The notes: generated from the sequence alone by a model not told the origin. A stretch of DNA of 64,000 nucleotides from Flavobacteriaceae bacterium CG2_30_34_30 (GCA_001873105.1 MNYN01000060.1:1-64000), one strand, 5' to 3'. Positions 16,947 through 26,248 are shown, numbered from the stretch's first letter. A program made the numbers and translations.

Positions 16947-18491
16947 ATGCTTACAAAGATATACGGAAGTGCATTTTTTGGTGTAGAAGCCACAACCATT
17001 ACTATTGAGGTTAATGTTGGCAGTGTAGGAGTTGGCTATCATTTAGTAGGTCTTCCCGACAATGCTATAAGAGAAAGTAATTTTCGAATTGCAGCTGCTC
17101 TTCAAAATAATGGGTATAAAATACCCGGAAAAAAAATTACTCTAAATATGGCACCCGCTGATTTAAGAAAAGAAGGTTCTGCTTATGATTTGCCATTAGC
17201 AATAGGTATTCTTGGAGCTACAGAACAAATTAAATTAATCAACAATCCCGAAGATTATGTTATTATGGGCGAACTTTCCTTAGACGGAAAAGTACAACCC
17301 ATTCGAGGAGCGTTGCCTATTGCTTTTAAAGCCAAAGAAGATGGATTTAAAGGCTTTATCTTACCAAAACAAAATGCAAAAGAGGCAGCAATGGTAGAAG
17401 GATTAGAAGTATATGGGGTGGAATCGATTGACGAAGTAATTGACTTTTTTGATAAAAACACTTCACTGCATCAAACCATAGTAGATATAAAAGCCGAATT
17501 TTATGAACATTTAAGCCATCCAGAATTTGATTTTGCTGATGTAAAAGGGCAAGAATCCATAAAACGATGTATGGAAATTGCTGCTTCCGGTGGACACAAT
17601 ATTATACTTATTGGTCCTCCGGGATCCGGAAAAACGATGTTAGCAAAACGATTGCCTTCTATTTTACCCCCGATGACTCTTACCGAAGCTCTAGAAACTA
17701 CAAAAATCCATAGCGTTGCTGGAAGGACAAAAGAACATTCCGGCATTATGACACAACGACCTTTTAGAAGCCCACACCATACCATTAGCGATGTTGCGCT
17801 TGTAGGAGGTGGAGCTTATCCACAACCAGGAGAAATTTCATTATCGCATAACGGTGTTTTATTTCTAGATGAATTACCCGAATTTAAACGTGGCGTTTTA
17901 GAGGTAATGCGGCAACCTCTTGAGGATAGAGAAGTAACAATTTCTAGAGCTAAATTTACAGTTACTTACCCAAGTAGTTTTATGTTGGTTGCAAGCATGA
18001 ATCCTAGTCCGGGAGGTTATTTTAACGATCCAGATGCACCGGTAACTTCTTCACCGGCTGAAATGCAACGGTATTTAAGTAAAATTTCAGGACCACTATT
18101 GGATCGAATCGACATACATATTGAGGTTAATCCTGTGCCTTTTGAAAAATTGAGCGAAGAAAGAAAAGGAGAAGGAAGTGTTGTTATACGTGAACGCGTA
18201 ACGAAAGCAAGAGAAATTCAAACCAAGCGATTTGAAGAATTAGATGCGGTACACTACAATGCACAAATGGGGGTAAAGCAAATTCGGGAATATTGTAAAT
18301 TAGACGAAGCATCTCTTGGGTTATTAAAATCAGCCATGGAACGATTAAATCTTTCTGCTAGAGCTTATGACCGTATTTTGAAAGTTTCAAGAACCATAGC
18401 AGATTTAGAAGGAAGTGAATCGATTACCGGCACCCATATTTCAGAGGCTATTCAATACAGAAGTCTAGATAGAGATGGTTGGTTTGGGTAA
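16947..18491 (+). CDS. YifB/ComM-family Mg-chelatase-like AAA ATPase
   Basis: Cytosolic ATPase of the YifB/ComM family; in naturally competent bacteria ComM is a helicase that drives branch migration of incoming DNA. The N-terminal Lon-like fold (about 1-160) has VGLPDNAIRESNFRIAAAL and LNMAPADLRKEGSAYDLPLA. The AAA core follows with Walker A GPPGSGKTMLAKRLPS near residue 220, then RPFRSPHHTISDVALVGGG, Walker B-like VLFLDELPEF and FMLVASMNPSPGGYF. The C-terminal lid ends RSLDRDGWFG. The length of 514 residues is standard. Single-gene unit. Whether this organism is competent cannot be told from the window. Confidence 0.92.
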   Translation: MLTKIYGSAFFGVEATTITIEVNVGSVGVGYHLVGLPDNAIRESNFRIAAALQNNGYKIPGKKITLNMAPADLRKEGSAYDLPLAIGILGATEQIKLINNPEDYVIMGELSLDGKVQPIRGALPIAFKAKEDGFKGFILPKQNAKEAAMVEGLEVYGVESIDEVIDFFDKNTSLHQTIVDIKAEFYEHLSHPEFDFADVKGQESIKRCMEIAASGGHNIILIGPPGSGKTMLAKRLPSILPPMTLTEALETTKIHSVAGRTKEHSGIMTQRPFRSPHHTISDVALVGGGAYPQPGEISLSHNGVLFLDELPEFKRGVLEVMRQPLEDREVTISRAKFTVTYPSSFMLVASMNPSPGGYFNDPDAPVTSSPAEMQRYLSKISGPLLDRIDIHIEVNPVPFEKLSEERKGEGSVVIRERVTKAREIQTKRFEELDAVHYNAQMGVKQIREYCKLDEASLGLLKSAMERLNLSARAYDRILKVSRTIADLEGSESITGTHISEAIQYRSLDRDGWFG

Positions 18492-18586
18492 ATAAAAAAT
18501 CTTAATTTCTTGCCAAAGATTTTTATTACTTTCAAAAGTTGCCCATTTAAAGAGTAAATTTGAAAAAATTATTGACATAACTTTCC

Positions 18587-20131
18587 ATGGAAACATTAGA
18601 TAAATCAAGAAAAATTGAATTGCGAAACCTTGTTGTAGAGGATTATTTGGAATTAAAAAAATCCATGATAAAGTCCTACAACAAAATGCCGGAGGCGTAT
18701 TGGAAAGAAAAAGAAATAAAACTTCTACTGAAAAAATTTTCACAAGGGCAATTGTGTATTGAAATTGATGGAAAAATTGCCGGTTGTGCACTAAGTATAA
18801 TTGTGGACTCCAAAAAATTTGAAGATGACCATTCCTATAAAGAAATTACAGGTGATTTTACGTTTAGTACACACGATGACGATGGTGATGTCCTTTACGG
18901 TATAGACGTTTTTATCCATCCGGAATACAGGGGAATGCGTTTAGGAAGACGATTGTATGAAGCTAGAAAAGAACTTTGTGAACAATTAAATTTACGCTCC
19001 ATTGTTTTTGGTGGAAGAATTCCTAATTTTAGCAAACACGCAAATGAGCTCACCCCTAAACAATATATTGAAAAAGTAAAACTTAAAGAAATATACGACC
19101 CTGTTCTTTCCTTTCAATTAGCAAACGATTTTCACGTAAGAAAAGTAATAAAAGGCTATTTAGGTGGCGATATAGAATCGATGGAGTTTGGCACTTTGAT
19201 GGAATGGAACAATATTTATTACACCAAGCCTAGTAAATCACTTCACACAGAAAAAGTGGTAGTTCGCTTAGGATTAGTGCAATGGCAAATGCGGTTGTTT
19301 AGAAATTTTGACGCTCTTGTAAATCAAATTGAATTTTTCGTAGATGCTGTATCCGATTATCAAAGTGATTTCATCCTTTTTCCAGAGTTCTTCAACGCAC
19401 CTTTAATGGCAGATTTTAATCATTTAAATGAAGCTGAAGCCATACGAGCACTGTCTGATTTTACAGAACCATTGTTAGAAAAATTCTGTGAATATGCCAT
19501 TTCCTATAACATCAATATCATTACCGGAAGCATGCCGCAAAAAATTGGGGAACATTTATACAATGTAGGATATGTGTGTCGCAGGGACGGAAGTTTTGAA
19601 CGCTATGAAAAACTTCATATAACCCCAGCTGAAGAGTCTGCTTGGGGAATAAAAGGAGGCGATAAGGTACAAACCATTAATACCGATTGTGGAAAAATAG
19701 GTGTGCTTATTTGTTATGATGTTGAATTTCCAGAATTAGCAAGAATTTTAGCAGATCAGGATATGAAAATTCTTTTTGTACCCTTTATGACCGACACCCA
19801 AAATGGTTATGAACGTGTTAGAAACTGTGCAAAAGCGAGAGCCATTGAAAATGAATGTTATGTTGCAATAGCCGGAAATGTGGGCAATCTTCCAAAAGTA
19901 AATAATATGGATATTCAATATGCCCAAAGTGCTGTGTTTACGCCTTCTGACTTTGCTTTTCCGGTAAACGGAATTAAAGCTGAAGCAACTCCTAATACCG
20001 AAAGTACGTTACTGGTAGATATCGATTTAGACTTGCTTAAAGAACTTCATAATTATGGAAGTGTCAGGAATTTAAAAGACAGACGCCACGATTTATACAG
20101 TCTTAAGCTCAAAAAGAAACCTAAAAGTTAA
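18587..20131 (+). CDS. Bifunctional GNAT acetyltransferase / carbon-nitrogen hydrolase
   Basis: Two-domain cytosolic protein. Residues ~8-200 form a GNAT domain with the acetyl-CoA loop in IHPEYRGMRLGRRLYEARKE. Residues ~225-505 form a nitrilase-superfamily domain with its Glu-Lys-Cys triad visible: Glu in FPEFFNAPL, Lys in YEKLHITPAEES and Cys in GVLICYDVEFPELARIL. The fusion occurs in many Bacteroidota and other bacteria and is generally annotated as a bifunctional GNAT/carbon-nitrogen hydrolase, but its substrate is not established to my knowledge; an amide hydrolysed by one domain and an amine acetylated by the other is plausible. Its 3' end overlaps the converging aldehyde dehydrogenase by 4 bases. 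Confidence 0.9.
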   Translation: METLDKSRKIELRNLVVEDYLELKKSMIKSYNKMPEAYWKEKEIKLLLKKFSQGQLCIEIDGKIAGCALSIIVDSKKFEDDHSYKEITGDFTFSTHDDDGDVLYGIDVFIHPEYRGMRLGRRLYEARKELCEQLNLRSIVFGGRIPNFSKHANELTPKQYIEKVKLKEIYDPVLSFQLANDFHVRKVIKGYLGGDIESMEFGTLMEWNNIYYTKPSKSLHTEKVVVRLGLVQWQMRLFRNFDALVNQIEFFVDAVSDYQSDFILFPEFFNAPLMADFNHLNEAEAIRALSDFTEPLLEKFCEYAISYNINIITGSMPQKIGEHLYNVGYVCRRDGSFERYEKLHITPAEESAWGIKGGDKVQTINTDCGKIGVLICYDVEFPELARILADQDMKILFVPFMTDTQNGYERVRNCAKARAIENECYVAIAGNVGNLPKVNNMDIQYAQSAVFTPSDFAFPVNGIKAEATPNTESTLLVDIDLDLLKELHNYGSVRNLKDRRHDLYSLKLKKKPKS

Positions 20132-21522
20132 ATCCATTTTGAAATTTTTTTAAAAAGATTGACTTTTCTTTTATAAGGTGCATAACGAAATGGAATATCT
20201 AACCAAGTTCCTTTTCTTGTAATGGATTTTTTGTGAGAAAAGGTTTCAAAGGAATATTTTCCGTGGTAGGCACCCATCCCACTGCTTCCCACACCGCCAA
20301 ATGGCAATCGATGATTGACAAACTGAATCATAACATCATTTGTAGCACCGCCACCAAAAGAGAATTTCTTTAGAATTTTTTCAGCAAAAGAATAGTTTTC
20401 AGAAAACACATAAAAAGCAAGCGGCTTTTCATATCTCAAGATTATTTTTTCTAAATCTGCTTCTGTAGAATAGGTTATAATAGGTAATATAGGACCAAAA
20501 ATTTCTTCTTGCATTACTGCGTTTTCCAACGAAGGGTTTTGTAATAATGTTGGAGCTATATATAAATTTTCAACATCGGTAACGCCTCCTACTATAATTT
20601 TTCCGTCTTTAAGAAAGGCAGATAAACGTTCAAAATTTGCGGTATTTATGATTCTAGGAAAGTCTTTTGAAGTTTTTGGATTTTCCCCATAAGCCCGAAT
20701 CATTTCTTTTTGTAATTCTTTTATAAAATCAGTTTCTATATTTTTGTGTACTAAAAGATAATCTGGCGCAATACATGTTTGTCCGGCATTGACAAATTTT
20801 CCCCAAACTATGCGTCGAGCTGACAGAGTAAGTTTAGCAGTGTCGTCAATAATGCATGGATTTTTCCCACCCAATTCTAGTGTTACCGGAGTAAGGTGCT
20901 TTGCTGCTGCTTCGGCTATTATTTTTCCTACTTTTACACTTCCGGTAAAGAAAATGTAATCCCATTTTTGTTTCAATAATTTTTTTGATACTTCCTTATC
21001 ACCCTGAACTACTGCAATATAATCCGAAGTAAAAGTTTCTGAAATCATCTTTTCTAAAAGGGCAGAAGTTGCAGGGGTTAGCTCGCTAGGTTTTATTACC
21101 ACAGTATTTCCAGCAGTTATAGCGCCAATAAGCGGTGCAATTACGAGTTGGTATGGATAATTCCAAGGAGCAAGGATTAACACAGCTCCATAAGGTTCTG
21201 AATAGATAAAATCTTTTGATGGAAAGTTTAAAAGCGATGCTCTAACCGATTTTGGATTTGTCCATCGATCAATATTTTTTATGGCTAGTTGTACTTCTTT
21301 CACCACTAAAACCACTTCAGTGGCTAGGCTCTCAAATTTTGATTTTTTAAAATCCTTATAAAGGGCATCACAAATGGTATCTTCGTTTTTTTGAATAACA
21401 GTCGATAGTTTTTTTAAAGATTCTTTTCTGAAGGAAATCTCTTTGGTTTTTCCGCTGGCAAAAAATTTTTTTTGTTTCTCAGTGAGAGTATAAATTGTTG
21501 AGGATGTAGGCATGTGTTTCAT
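20128..21522 (-). CDS. Aldehyde dehydrogenase (class 3-like)
   Basis: NAD(P)-dependent oxidation of an aldehyde to its carboxylate. The general-base Glu lies in TLELGGKNPCIID, the nucleophilic Cys in GQTCIAPDYLL, the cofactor loop in FFTGSVKVGKIIAEAAA, and NYPYQLVIAPLIGAITAGNT is the usual N-terminal Rossmann block. At 464 residues and with the C-terminal motif VNHRLPFGGVGSSGMGAYHG it fits the shorter class 3 (ALDH3/YwdH-like) group, which act on medium- and long-chain or lipid-derived aldehydes. A basic, amphipathic tail (YKRKVNLFKKISKWI) may favour membrane contact. The substrate remains undetermined. Divergent from the DUF2891 gene with a 61-base gap. Confidence 0.92.
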   Translation of the reverse strand: MKHMPTSSTIYTLTEKQKKFFASGKTKEISFRKESLKKLSTVIQKNEDTICDALYKDFKKSKFESLATEVVLVVKEVQLAIKNIDRWTNPKSVRASLLNFPSKDFIYSEPYGAVLILAPWNYPYQLVIAPLIGAITAGNTVVIKPSELTPATSALLEKMISETFTSDYIAVVQGDKEVSKKLLKQKWDYIFFTGSVKVGKIIAEAAAKHLTPVTLELGGKNPCIIDDTAKLTLSARRIVWGKFVNAGQTCIAPDYLLVHKNIETDFIKELQKEMIRAYGENPKTSKDFPRIINTANFERLSAFLKDGKIIVGGVTDVENLYIAPTLLQNPSLENAVMQEEIFGPILPIITYSTEADLEKIILRYEKPLAFYVFSENYSFAEKILKKFSFGGGATNDVMIQFVNHRLPFGGVGSSGMGAYHGKYSFETFSHKKSITRKGTWLDIPFRYAPYKRKVNLFKKISKWI

Positions 21523-21583
21523 TTAAAATTTCTAAATTAGATTACTACTAAAATACTATTTACCAATTGGAAAAGAATTTAAA

Positions 21584-22711
21584 ATGACTAAAAAGATATT
21601 TTTAATTTTATTAGGTACAACCTTTTTAGGATGTTCTGAGAAAAAGAAACAAGCTCCAATGGAGCAAACAATGGAAAAAACAGTTAATATAATTTTTTCG
21701 GAACCATTGTTTACCCTAGAAGAAGCCAATAAACTGGCAGCCCTTCCATTACATTGTGTAGAAACTAATTATCCATATAAACTTGGGCAAGTATTGGAGA
21801 GTGCAGTAGATTTAAAAGAACCCTCGGTATTACATCCCGTTTTTTATGGTTGTTTTGATTGGCATAGTGCTGTGCATGGCTATTGGTCTATGGTTACTTT
21901 GCTAAAGCAATTTCCTGAATTAGAAAAGGCGGAGGAGATTAAAAAAATATTGACAAATAACATTACGGAAGCAAAAATAGCTGGTGAAGTTCATTATTTT
22001 GAAAAACAGGTAAATAGTTCGTTTGAACGCACTTATGGATGGGCTTGGCTCTTAAAACTATCTGAAGAGTTACACTCTTGGGAAGACCCCATGGCAGCAC
22101 CACTGGCTAAAAATCTACAACCTTTAGTTGATGTTATTGTGATGCGCTATAAAGAATTTTTGCCTAAGTTGGTTTATCCCATTCGAGTGGGAGAACATAC
22201 CAACACGGCATTCGGGCTCACTTTTGCTTATGACTATGCGGTTGCTTTTGGAGAAATTAAACTAAAAGAACTCATCGAAAGAAGAGCAAAAGAATTTTAT
22301 TTACTAGATATTAATTGTCCAATTATATGGGAGCCTAGTGGGTATGATTTTTTATCTCCTTGTTTAGAAGAAGTAGATATTATGCGACGCGTACTTTCAA
22401 AAGAAGAATTTTTACCTTGGTTAGATACTTTTTTACCTCAATTGAAAGAAACTTCTTATTCCATTGCCGTTGGTCAAGTAGGGGACCGAACGGATGGTAA
22501 ACTCGTACATCTCGACGGACTAAATTTTAGCAGAGCATGGGTTTTTTATGCACTGGCTAAACAGTATCCAGAGTATACCCATCTTAAAAATAGTGCCAAT
22601 GAACATATTGCATATTCCTATCCCAATTTAATAGGCGATAGTTATGAAGGGGGACATTGGTTGGGGAGTTTTGCAATTTATGCCTTAAATACCTTACACG
22701 AAGTTGAGTGA
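21584..22711 (+). CDS. DUF2891 family lipoprotein
   Basis: A 375-residue protein of unknown function with a lipoprotein signal peptide (MTKKIFLILLGTTFLGCSEK, Cys near residue 17). Recognisable DUF2891 blocks are HPVFYGCFDWHSAVHGYWSM, then RTYGWAWLLKLSEELHSW and VGEHTNTAFGLTFAYDYA. Conserved His, Trp and Glu residues and an all-helical look recall six-hairpin glycosidase-type toroids, but no catalytic assignment is possible from sequence alone. Its stop overlaps the start of the Nramp-related transporter by 8 bases, making it the first gene of the 5-oxoprolinase operon; a periplasmic role in supplying or processing the same substrate is a guess. Confidence 0.85.
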   Translation: MTKKIFLILLGTTFLGCSEKKKQAPMEQTMEKTVNIIFSEPLFTLEEANKLAALPLHCVETNYPYKLGQVLESAVDLKEPSVLHPVFYGCFDWHSAVHGYWSMVTLLKQFPELEKAEEIKKILTNNITEAKIAGEVHYFEKQVNSSFERTYGWAWLLKLSEELHSWEDPMAAPLAKNLQPLVDVIVMRYKEFLPKLVYPIRVGEHTNTAFGLTFAYDYAVAFGEIKLKELIERRAKEFYLLDINCPIIWEPSGYDFLSPCLEEVDIMRRVLSKEEFLPWLDTFLPQLKETSYSIAVGQVGDRTDGKLVHLDGLNFSRAWVFYALAKQYPEYTHLKNSANEHIAYSYPNLIGDSYEGGHWLGSFAIYALNTLHEVE

Positions 22712-23927
22712 TTTTTTTAAAAATATAGGCCCCGGATCTTTTATTGCAGCAGCTTTTATTGGTCCCGGAACAGTTACAGTTTGTTCACTTGCTGGTGTTC
22801 AATTTGGATTTACACTACTTTGGGCGATGGTTTTGTCTATACTTGCGACTCTGGTTTTACAAGAAATGGTAGTTCGGCTTGGGTTAGTTTATGGACAAGG
22901 ATTGGCTGAAACGGTTATAGCTGAAATCGCATCTCCTTTTCTTAAAGTTATAGCGATTTTAATTATACTTTCTGCTATTATAATAGGAAATGCAGCTTAT
23001 GAAGCCGGAAATATTAGCGGAGGAGTTTTGGGGTTGCAAACCTTTTTTAACGAAAATACAATAGCATTTATAGGATTACGAATTAATTTTTTAAGTATTT
23101 TAATTGGAGCAATTTCGTTTGTTTTACTTTTTATAGGCAACTATAAATCTATAGAACGCAGTTTAATTGGGTTGGTAATTTTAATGAGTGTATCTTTTTT
23201 GGTAACCGCTATAATTACCAAGCCAGATATGATGAAAGTAATGGAAGGAATTTTTGTACCCAAACTTCCAAAGGAAGGATTGTTAATGGTGCTTGGATTA
23301 GTTGGAACCACAGTAGTGCCATATAATTTATTTTTGCACGCCGCACTAGTACAAGAAAAATGGAAAGGTGTTAAAGATTTAAAAGTAGCTAGAAAAGATG
23401 CTTTGGTTTCTATTCTTTTGGGTGGCGTCGTGTCCATTGCAATTATTGTTTGTGCAGCAGCTATTGGTCAAAATGAGATAAAGGATTTATCCGGTTTAGC
23501 AAAAGGACTAGAGCCGCTTTATGGTAGTTTTTCCAAATATTTTCTGAGTATTGGCTTGTTTTCCGCAGGTATAACCTCAGCAATTACAGCTCCATTAGCA
23601 GCGGCTTATGTTGCAAAGGAATGTTTTGGGTGGAACGTGGGATTAAAATCAGCTAAATTTAGAAGTGTATGGATGTTTGTTTTGTTCATGGGGGTTATTT
23701 TTTCTTCCTTAGGGTTACGCCCAATAGAAATTATAAAATTTGCCCAAGTAGCAAATGGCTTATTGCTACCAATTGTTGCTGGATTTTTACTTTGGGTGGT
23801 GAACAGAAATTCGGTTTTAGGAGCCTATAAAAATAGTAAAATCCAAAATATATTGGGAATACTTATTTTAGTGACAACAATAGTTTTAGGGGGTTTAAGC
23901 TTACTTAAAGTATTTAAAATCGTGTGA
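22704..23927 (+). CDS. Nramp-family (YcsG-like) membrane transporter
   Basis: Inner-membrane protein of the LeuT-fold Nramp/YcsG family, 407 residues and about 11 helices. Translation starts at TTG (22704), 8 bases inside the upstream gene; no better start exists before the first helix. Canonical Nramp metal transporters carry DPGN in helix 1 and MPH-N in helix 6; here the matching positions read G20-P-G-T23 (IGPGTVTVCS) and V205-P-Y-N208 (TTVVPYNLFLHAALV). The aspartate, the helix-1 asparagine and the helix-6 methionine are therefore missing. It lies between DUF2891 and pxpA, as Nramp-like YcsG lies beside pxpA (ycsF) in Bacillus subtilis. A substrate other than Mn/Fe, such as 5-oxoproline, is a reasonable inference. 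Overlaps pxpA by 4 bases. Confidence 0.85.
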   Translation: MSDFFKNIGPGSFIAAAFIGPGTVTVCSLAGVQFGFTLLWAMVLSILATLVLQEMVVRLGLVYGQGLAETVIAEIASPFLKVIAILIILSAIIIGNAAYEAGNISGGVLGLQTFFNENTIAFIGLRINFLSILIGAISFVLLFIGNYKSIERSLIGLVILMSVSFLVTAIITKPDMMKVMEGIFVPKLPKEGLLMVLGLVGTTVVPYNLFLHAALVQEKWKGVKDLKVARKDALVSILLGGVVSIAIIVCAAAIGQNEIKDLSGLAKGLEPLYGSFSKYFLSIGLFSAGITSAITAPLAAAYVAKECFGWNVGLKSAKFRSVWMFVLFMGVIFSSLGLRPIEIIKFAQVANGLLLPIVAGFLLWVVNRNSVLGAYKNSKIQNILGILILVTTIVLGGLSLLKVFKIV

Positions 23928-24658
23928 AAAAAATTATAGATATCAATGCAGATTTAGGCGAGGGTTCAGGCAATGATGAAAAGCTAATGCCTCTTATTTC
24001 GTCTTGTAGCATAGCTTGCGGTGGTCATTTTGGTGATGAAGACTCAATGTTAAAAGCCATTCGATTAGCAAAAAAAAACAACGTACAGGTTGGTGCACAT
24101 CCTTCCTTCCTCGATAAGGAAAATTTTGGAAGGACAATAATTTTTATTTCTGAAAATGAACTTTCTGAGACACTTTTTCAACAGATAACTAATTTTCAAA
24201 AACTTTGCAAGAAAGAAGGAGTAAACTTGCATCACGTTAAATTGCATGGTGCGTTGTATAATTTGTCTTCTGTAGATGTTTTGACAGCAGAAGCAGTATT
24301 AAAAGGTATTATTAAAACAAATGTAAAAACCAAATTATTCGTTCCCTATAATTCTATTCTGGCAAAAAAATCTAAAAATTTACTGCCTTTGGTTTATGAA
24401 GCATTTATAGATAGAAGGTATAATGATGATTTGACTTTAGTAAAAAGAAATTGTGATACAGCTATTATTTATAGCGCTGAAGAAGCTTGGGACCAATTAT
24501 TTGAAATGGTGATACAACAAAAAGTTACGACTAGGTCCGGTTTAAAAAAAGAGATGATAGCATCTAGTTTCTGTGTGCATAGTGACCATGTGAATGCGGT
24601 AGAAATTTTAAAATACATTAGAGAGCAAATGAAAATTAATTCAATTTACACCTTATGA
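23924..24658 (+). CDS. pxpA: 5-oxoprolinase subunit PxpA (LamB/YcsF family)
   Basis: One of three subunits that hydrolyse 5-oxoproline (pyroglutamate) to glutamate with ATP. The family N-terminus is clear: IDINADLGEGSGNDEKLMPL, then SIACGGHFGDEDSMLKAI and VGAHPSFLDKENFGR, with the conserved Asp/His residues of the barrel. Further blocks are HHVKLHGALYN and EAFIDRRYNDDLTLVKR. At 244 residues it has the usual length. The start is GTG at 23924, overlapping the transporter stop (GTGA), and the stop overlaps pxpB (ATGA), so translation is coupled throughout. Confidence 0.95.
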   Translation: MKKIIDINADLGEGSGNDEKLMPLISSCSIACGGHFGDEDSMLKAIRLAKKNNVQVGAHPSFLDKENFGRTIIFISENELSETLFQQITNFQKLCKKEGVNLHHVKLHGALYNLSSVDVLTAEAVLKGIIKTNVKTKLFVPYNSILAKKSKNLLPLVYEAFIDRRYNDDLTLVKRNCDTAIIYSAEEAWDQLFEMVIQQKVTTRSGLKKEMIASSFCVHSDHVNAVEILKYIREQMKINSIYTL

Positions 24659-25386
24659 AAATCCTTCCCAAAATAGAAAAATTTGGAGAAAATGCTATTC
24701 TTTTAATGTGGAAAGGCACAATAAATGCAGCCTGTAATGACGAAATTATAAAGATAGATAAATGGATGAACACTATGTTTCACAAGGAAATATTAGAAAC
24801 AGTGCCATCTTTTCTTGAAATTGCCATTTATCTGAAACCCAAAGTAGCAATCGATGTATTTGTGAAACAGCTACAATCTAGTTTACAAAATGTGATAAAA
24901 ACAGAAGGTATCAAAAAAAAAATTATTTACGAAATACCGGTTTGTTATGATGAAGAATTTGGGATTGATTTGCGCGAACTTTCTGCACTTTCAGGATTTT
25001 CTATTAAAAAAATAGTTCAATGGCATACAAAACCAGTATACCGTGTTTATTTTTTAGGTTTTTTACCTGGATTTCCTTATTTGGGAGGATTACCGAAAGC
25101 ACTTTGTTTTCCAAGGAAAAAAGAACCTCGAGAGGTTATTACTAAGGGCTCTGTGGGTATAGGAGGCAGTCAAACAGGAATTTATACTTTAGATTCACCA
25201 GGAGGTTGGAATATTCTTGGAAGAACGCCATACTATTTTTTTGATGTTACAAAGGCAATTCCATCTTTATTTCAGGCAGGAGATTATGTGAAGTTTGTAT
25301 CTATTACAAAAACCCAATTTGAAAATATTACTTCACAGATTAAGGAAGGAACATATTCATTAAAAAGAGAAATCTACAATGATTGA
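24655..25386 (+). CDS. pxpB: 5-oxoprolinase subunit PxpB (KipI family)
   Basis: Carboxyltransferase-domain subunit 1 of the 5-oxoprolinase complex; the homologue in Bacillus, KipI, was first named for inhibiting the sporulation kinase KinA. Diagnostic blocks are IPVCYDEEFGIDLRELSALS, YRVYFLGFLPGFPYLGGLP, then PRKKEPREVITKGSVGIGGS and YTLDSPGGWNILGRTP. At 243 residues it is of standard length. It overlaps pxpA by 4 bases and pxpC by 8 bases, which fits a stoichiometric PxpB-PxpC complex. Confidence 0.95.
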   Translation: MKILPKIEKFGENAILLMWKGTINAACNDEIIKIDKWMNTMFHKEILETVPSFLEIAIYLKPKVAIDVFVKQLQSSLQNVIKTEGIKKKIIYEIPVCYDEEFGIDLRELSALSGFSIKKIVQWHTKPVYRVYFLGFLPGFPYLGGLPKALCFPRKKEPREVITKGSVGIGGSQTGIYTLDSPGGWNILGRTPYYFFDVTKAIPSLFQAGDYVKFVSITKTQFENITSQIKEGTYSLKREIYND

Positions 25387-26230
25387 GGTACTTTCATCAG
25401 GTTTATATACGACAATTCAGGACTTAGGTCGTTATGGATATCGCAAATATGGCGTGCCATTAAGTGGTGTGATGGATGGATATTCAGCAAAATTGGCTAA
25501 CCAACTTTTAGGAAATACTAAAAATTGTGCAGTATTGGAAATTACCCTTACCGGTCCTGTTTTAAAATTTAAAAAAGCAACACAAATCGTTATAACAGGA
25601 GCCGGATTTACACCCACTTTAAATTATAAAGAAATCTTTATGAATACACCTGTTGAGGTTCCTTCAACTAGTATCTTAAGTTTTGGTTTACCTGCCTATG
25701 GTTTTAGAGGGTATCTGGCAGTGGCAGGTGGATTTAAAACAGAAAATGTGTTAGGAAGTTCTAGTTTTTATAAAGGAATAACACAAGAGGGTTTGCTCCA
25801 AAAAGGAACTGTTTTAGAAATAAACCCTTCTGAAAGAAGTAAAATAAAGACAAATGCTTTAGTAAGTGTAAAGAAAACCCATTTTATAGAAAAAAATGTA
25901 GAGGTACAAAAAGGACCTGAGTTTGATAACCTTACAAAAAGTGAACAAAGAAAATTACAAGAATTACAATTTACAGTAACCTCCAAAAGCAACCGAATGG
26001 CTTATTTATTAGAATGCCCCTCTATATTAACCGTAAAGGAAATAATTACCGCTCCTGTACAACCCGGCACGGTACAAATTACCCCATCAGGCAAAATAAT
26101 GGTTCTTATGCGAGACGCACAAACCACAGGAGGTTATGCAAGAATACTACAACTTACAGAAAAGTCTATCAACCAATTAGCACAAAAAAGGGCAGGCGAT
26201 AAGGTGGGGTTTTTGTTTTTAGAATACTAA
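25379..26230 (+). CDS. pxpC: 5-oxoprolinase subunit PxpC (KipA family)
   Basis: Carboxyltransferase-domain subunit 2 of the ATP-dependent 5-oxoprolinase. Recognised by IEVLSSGLYTTIQDLGRYGY, then GVPLSGVMDGYSAKLANQLL and AVLEITLTGPVLKF at the N-terminus, and by GPEFDNLT and KEIITAPVQPGTVQITPSG with LMRDAQTTGGYARI at the C-terminus. The length of 283 residues is normal. It is the last gene of the DUF2891-transporter-pxpABC unit and is followed by a terminator. The operon lets the cell recycle pyroglutamate, which forms spontaneously from glutamine and from peptide N-termini. Confidence 0.95.
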   Translation: MIEVLSSGLYTTIQDLGRYGYRKYGVPLSGVMDGYSAKLANQLLGNTKNCAVLEITLTGPVLKFKKATQIVITGAGFTPTLNYKEIFMNTPVEVPSTSILSFGLPAYGFRGYLAVAGGFKTENVLGSSSFYKGITQEGLLQKGTVLEINPSERSKIKTNALVSVKKTHFIEKNVEVQKGPEFDNLTKSEQRKLQELQFTVTSKSNRMAYLLECPSILTVKEIITAPVQPGTVQITPSGKIMVLMRDAQTTGGYARILQLTEKSINQLAQKRAGDKVGFLFLEY

Positions 26231-26248
26231 TTTGTATTTTATTTTAAA

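Noticed and set aside
20128-21522. Antisense or toxin-antitoxin candidates in the convergent overlaps at 20128, 28839 and 34205
   Set aside because: The overlaps or gaps are only a few bases between long housekeeping-type genes; nothing suggests a small functional gene.
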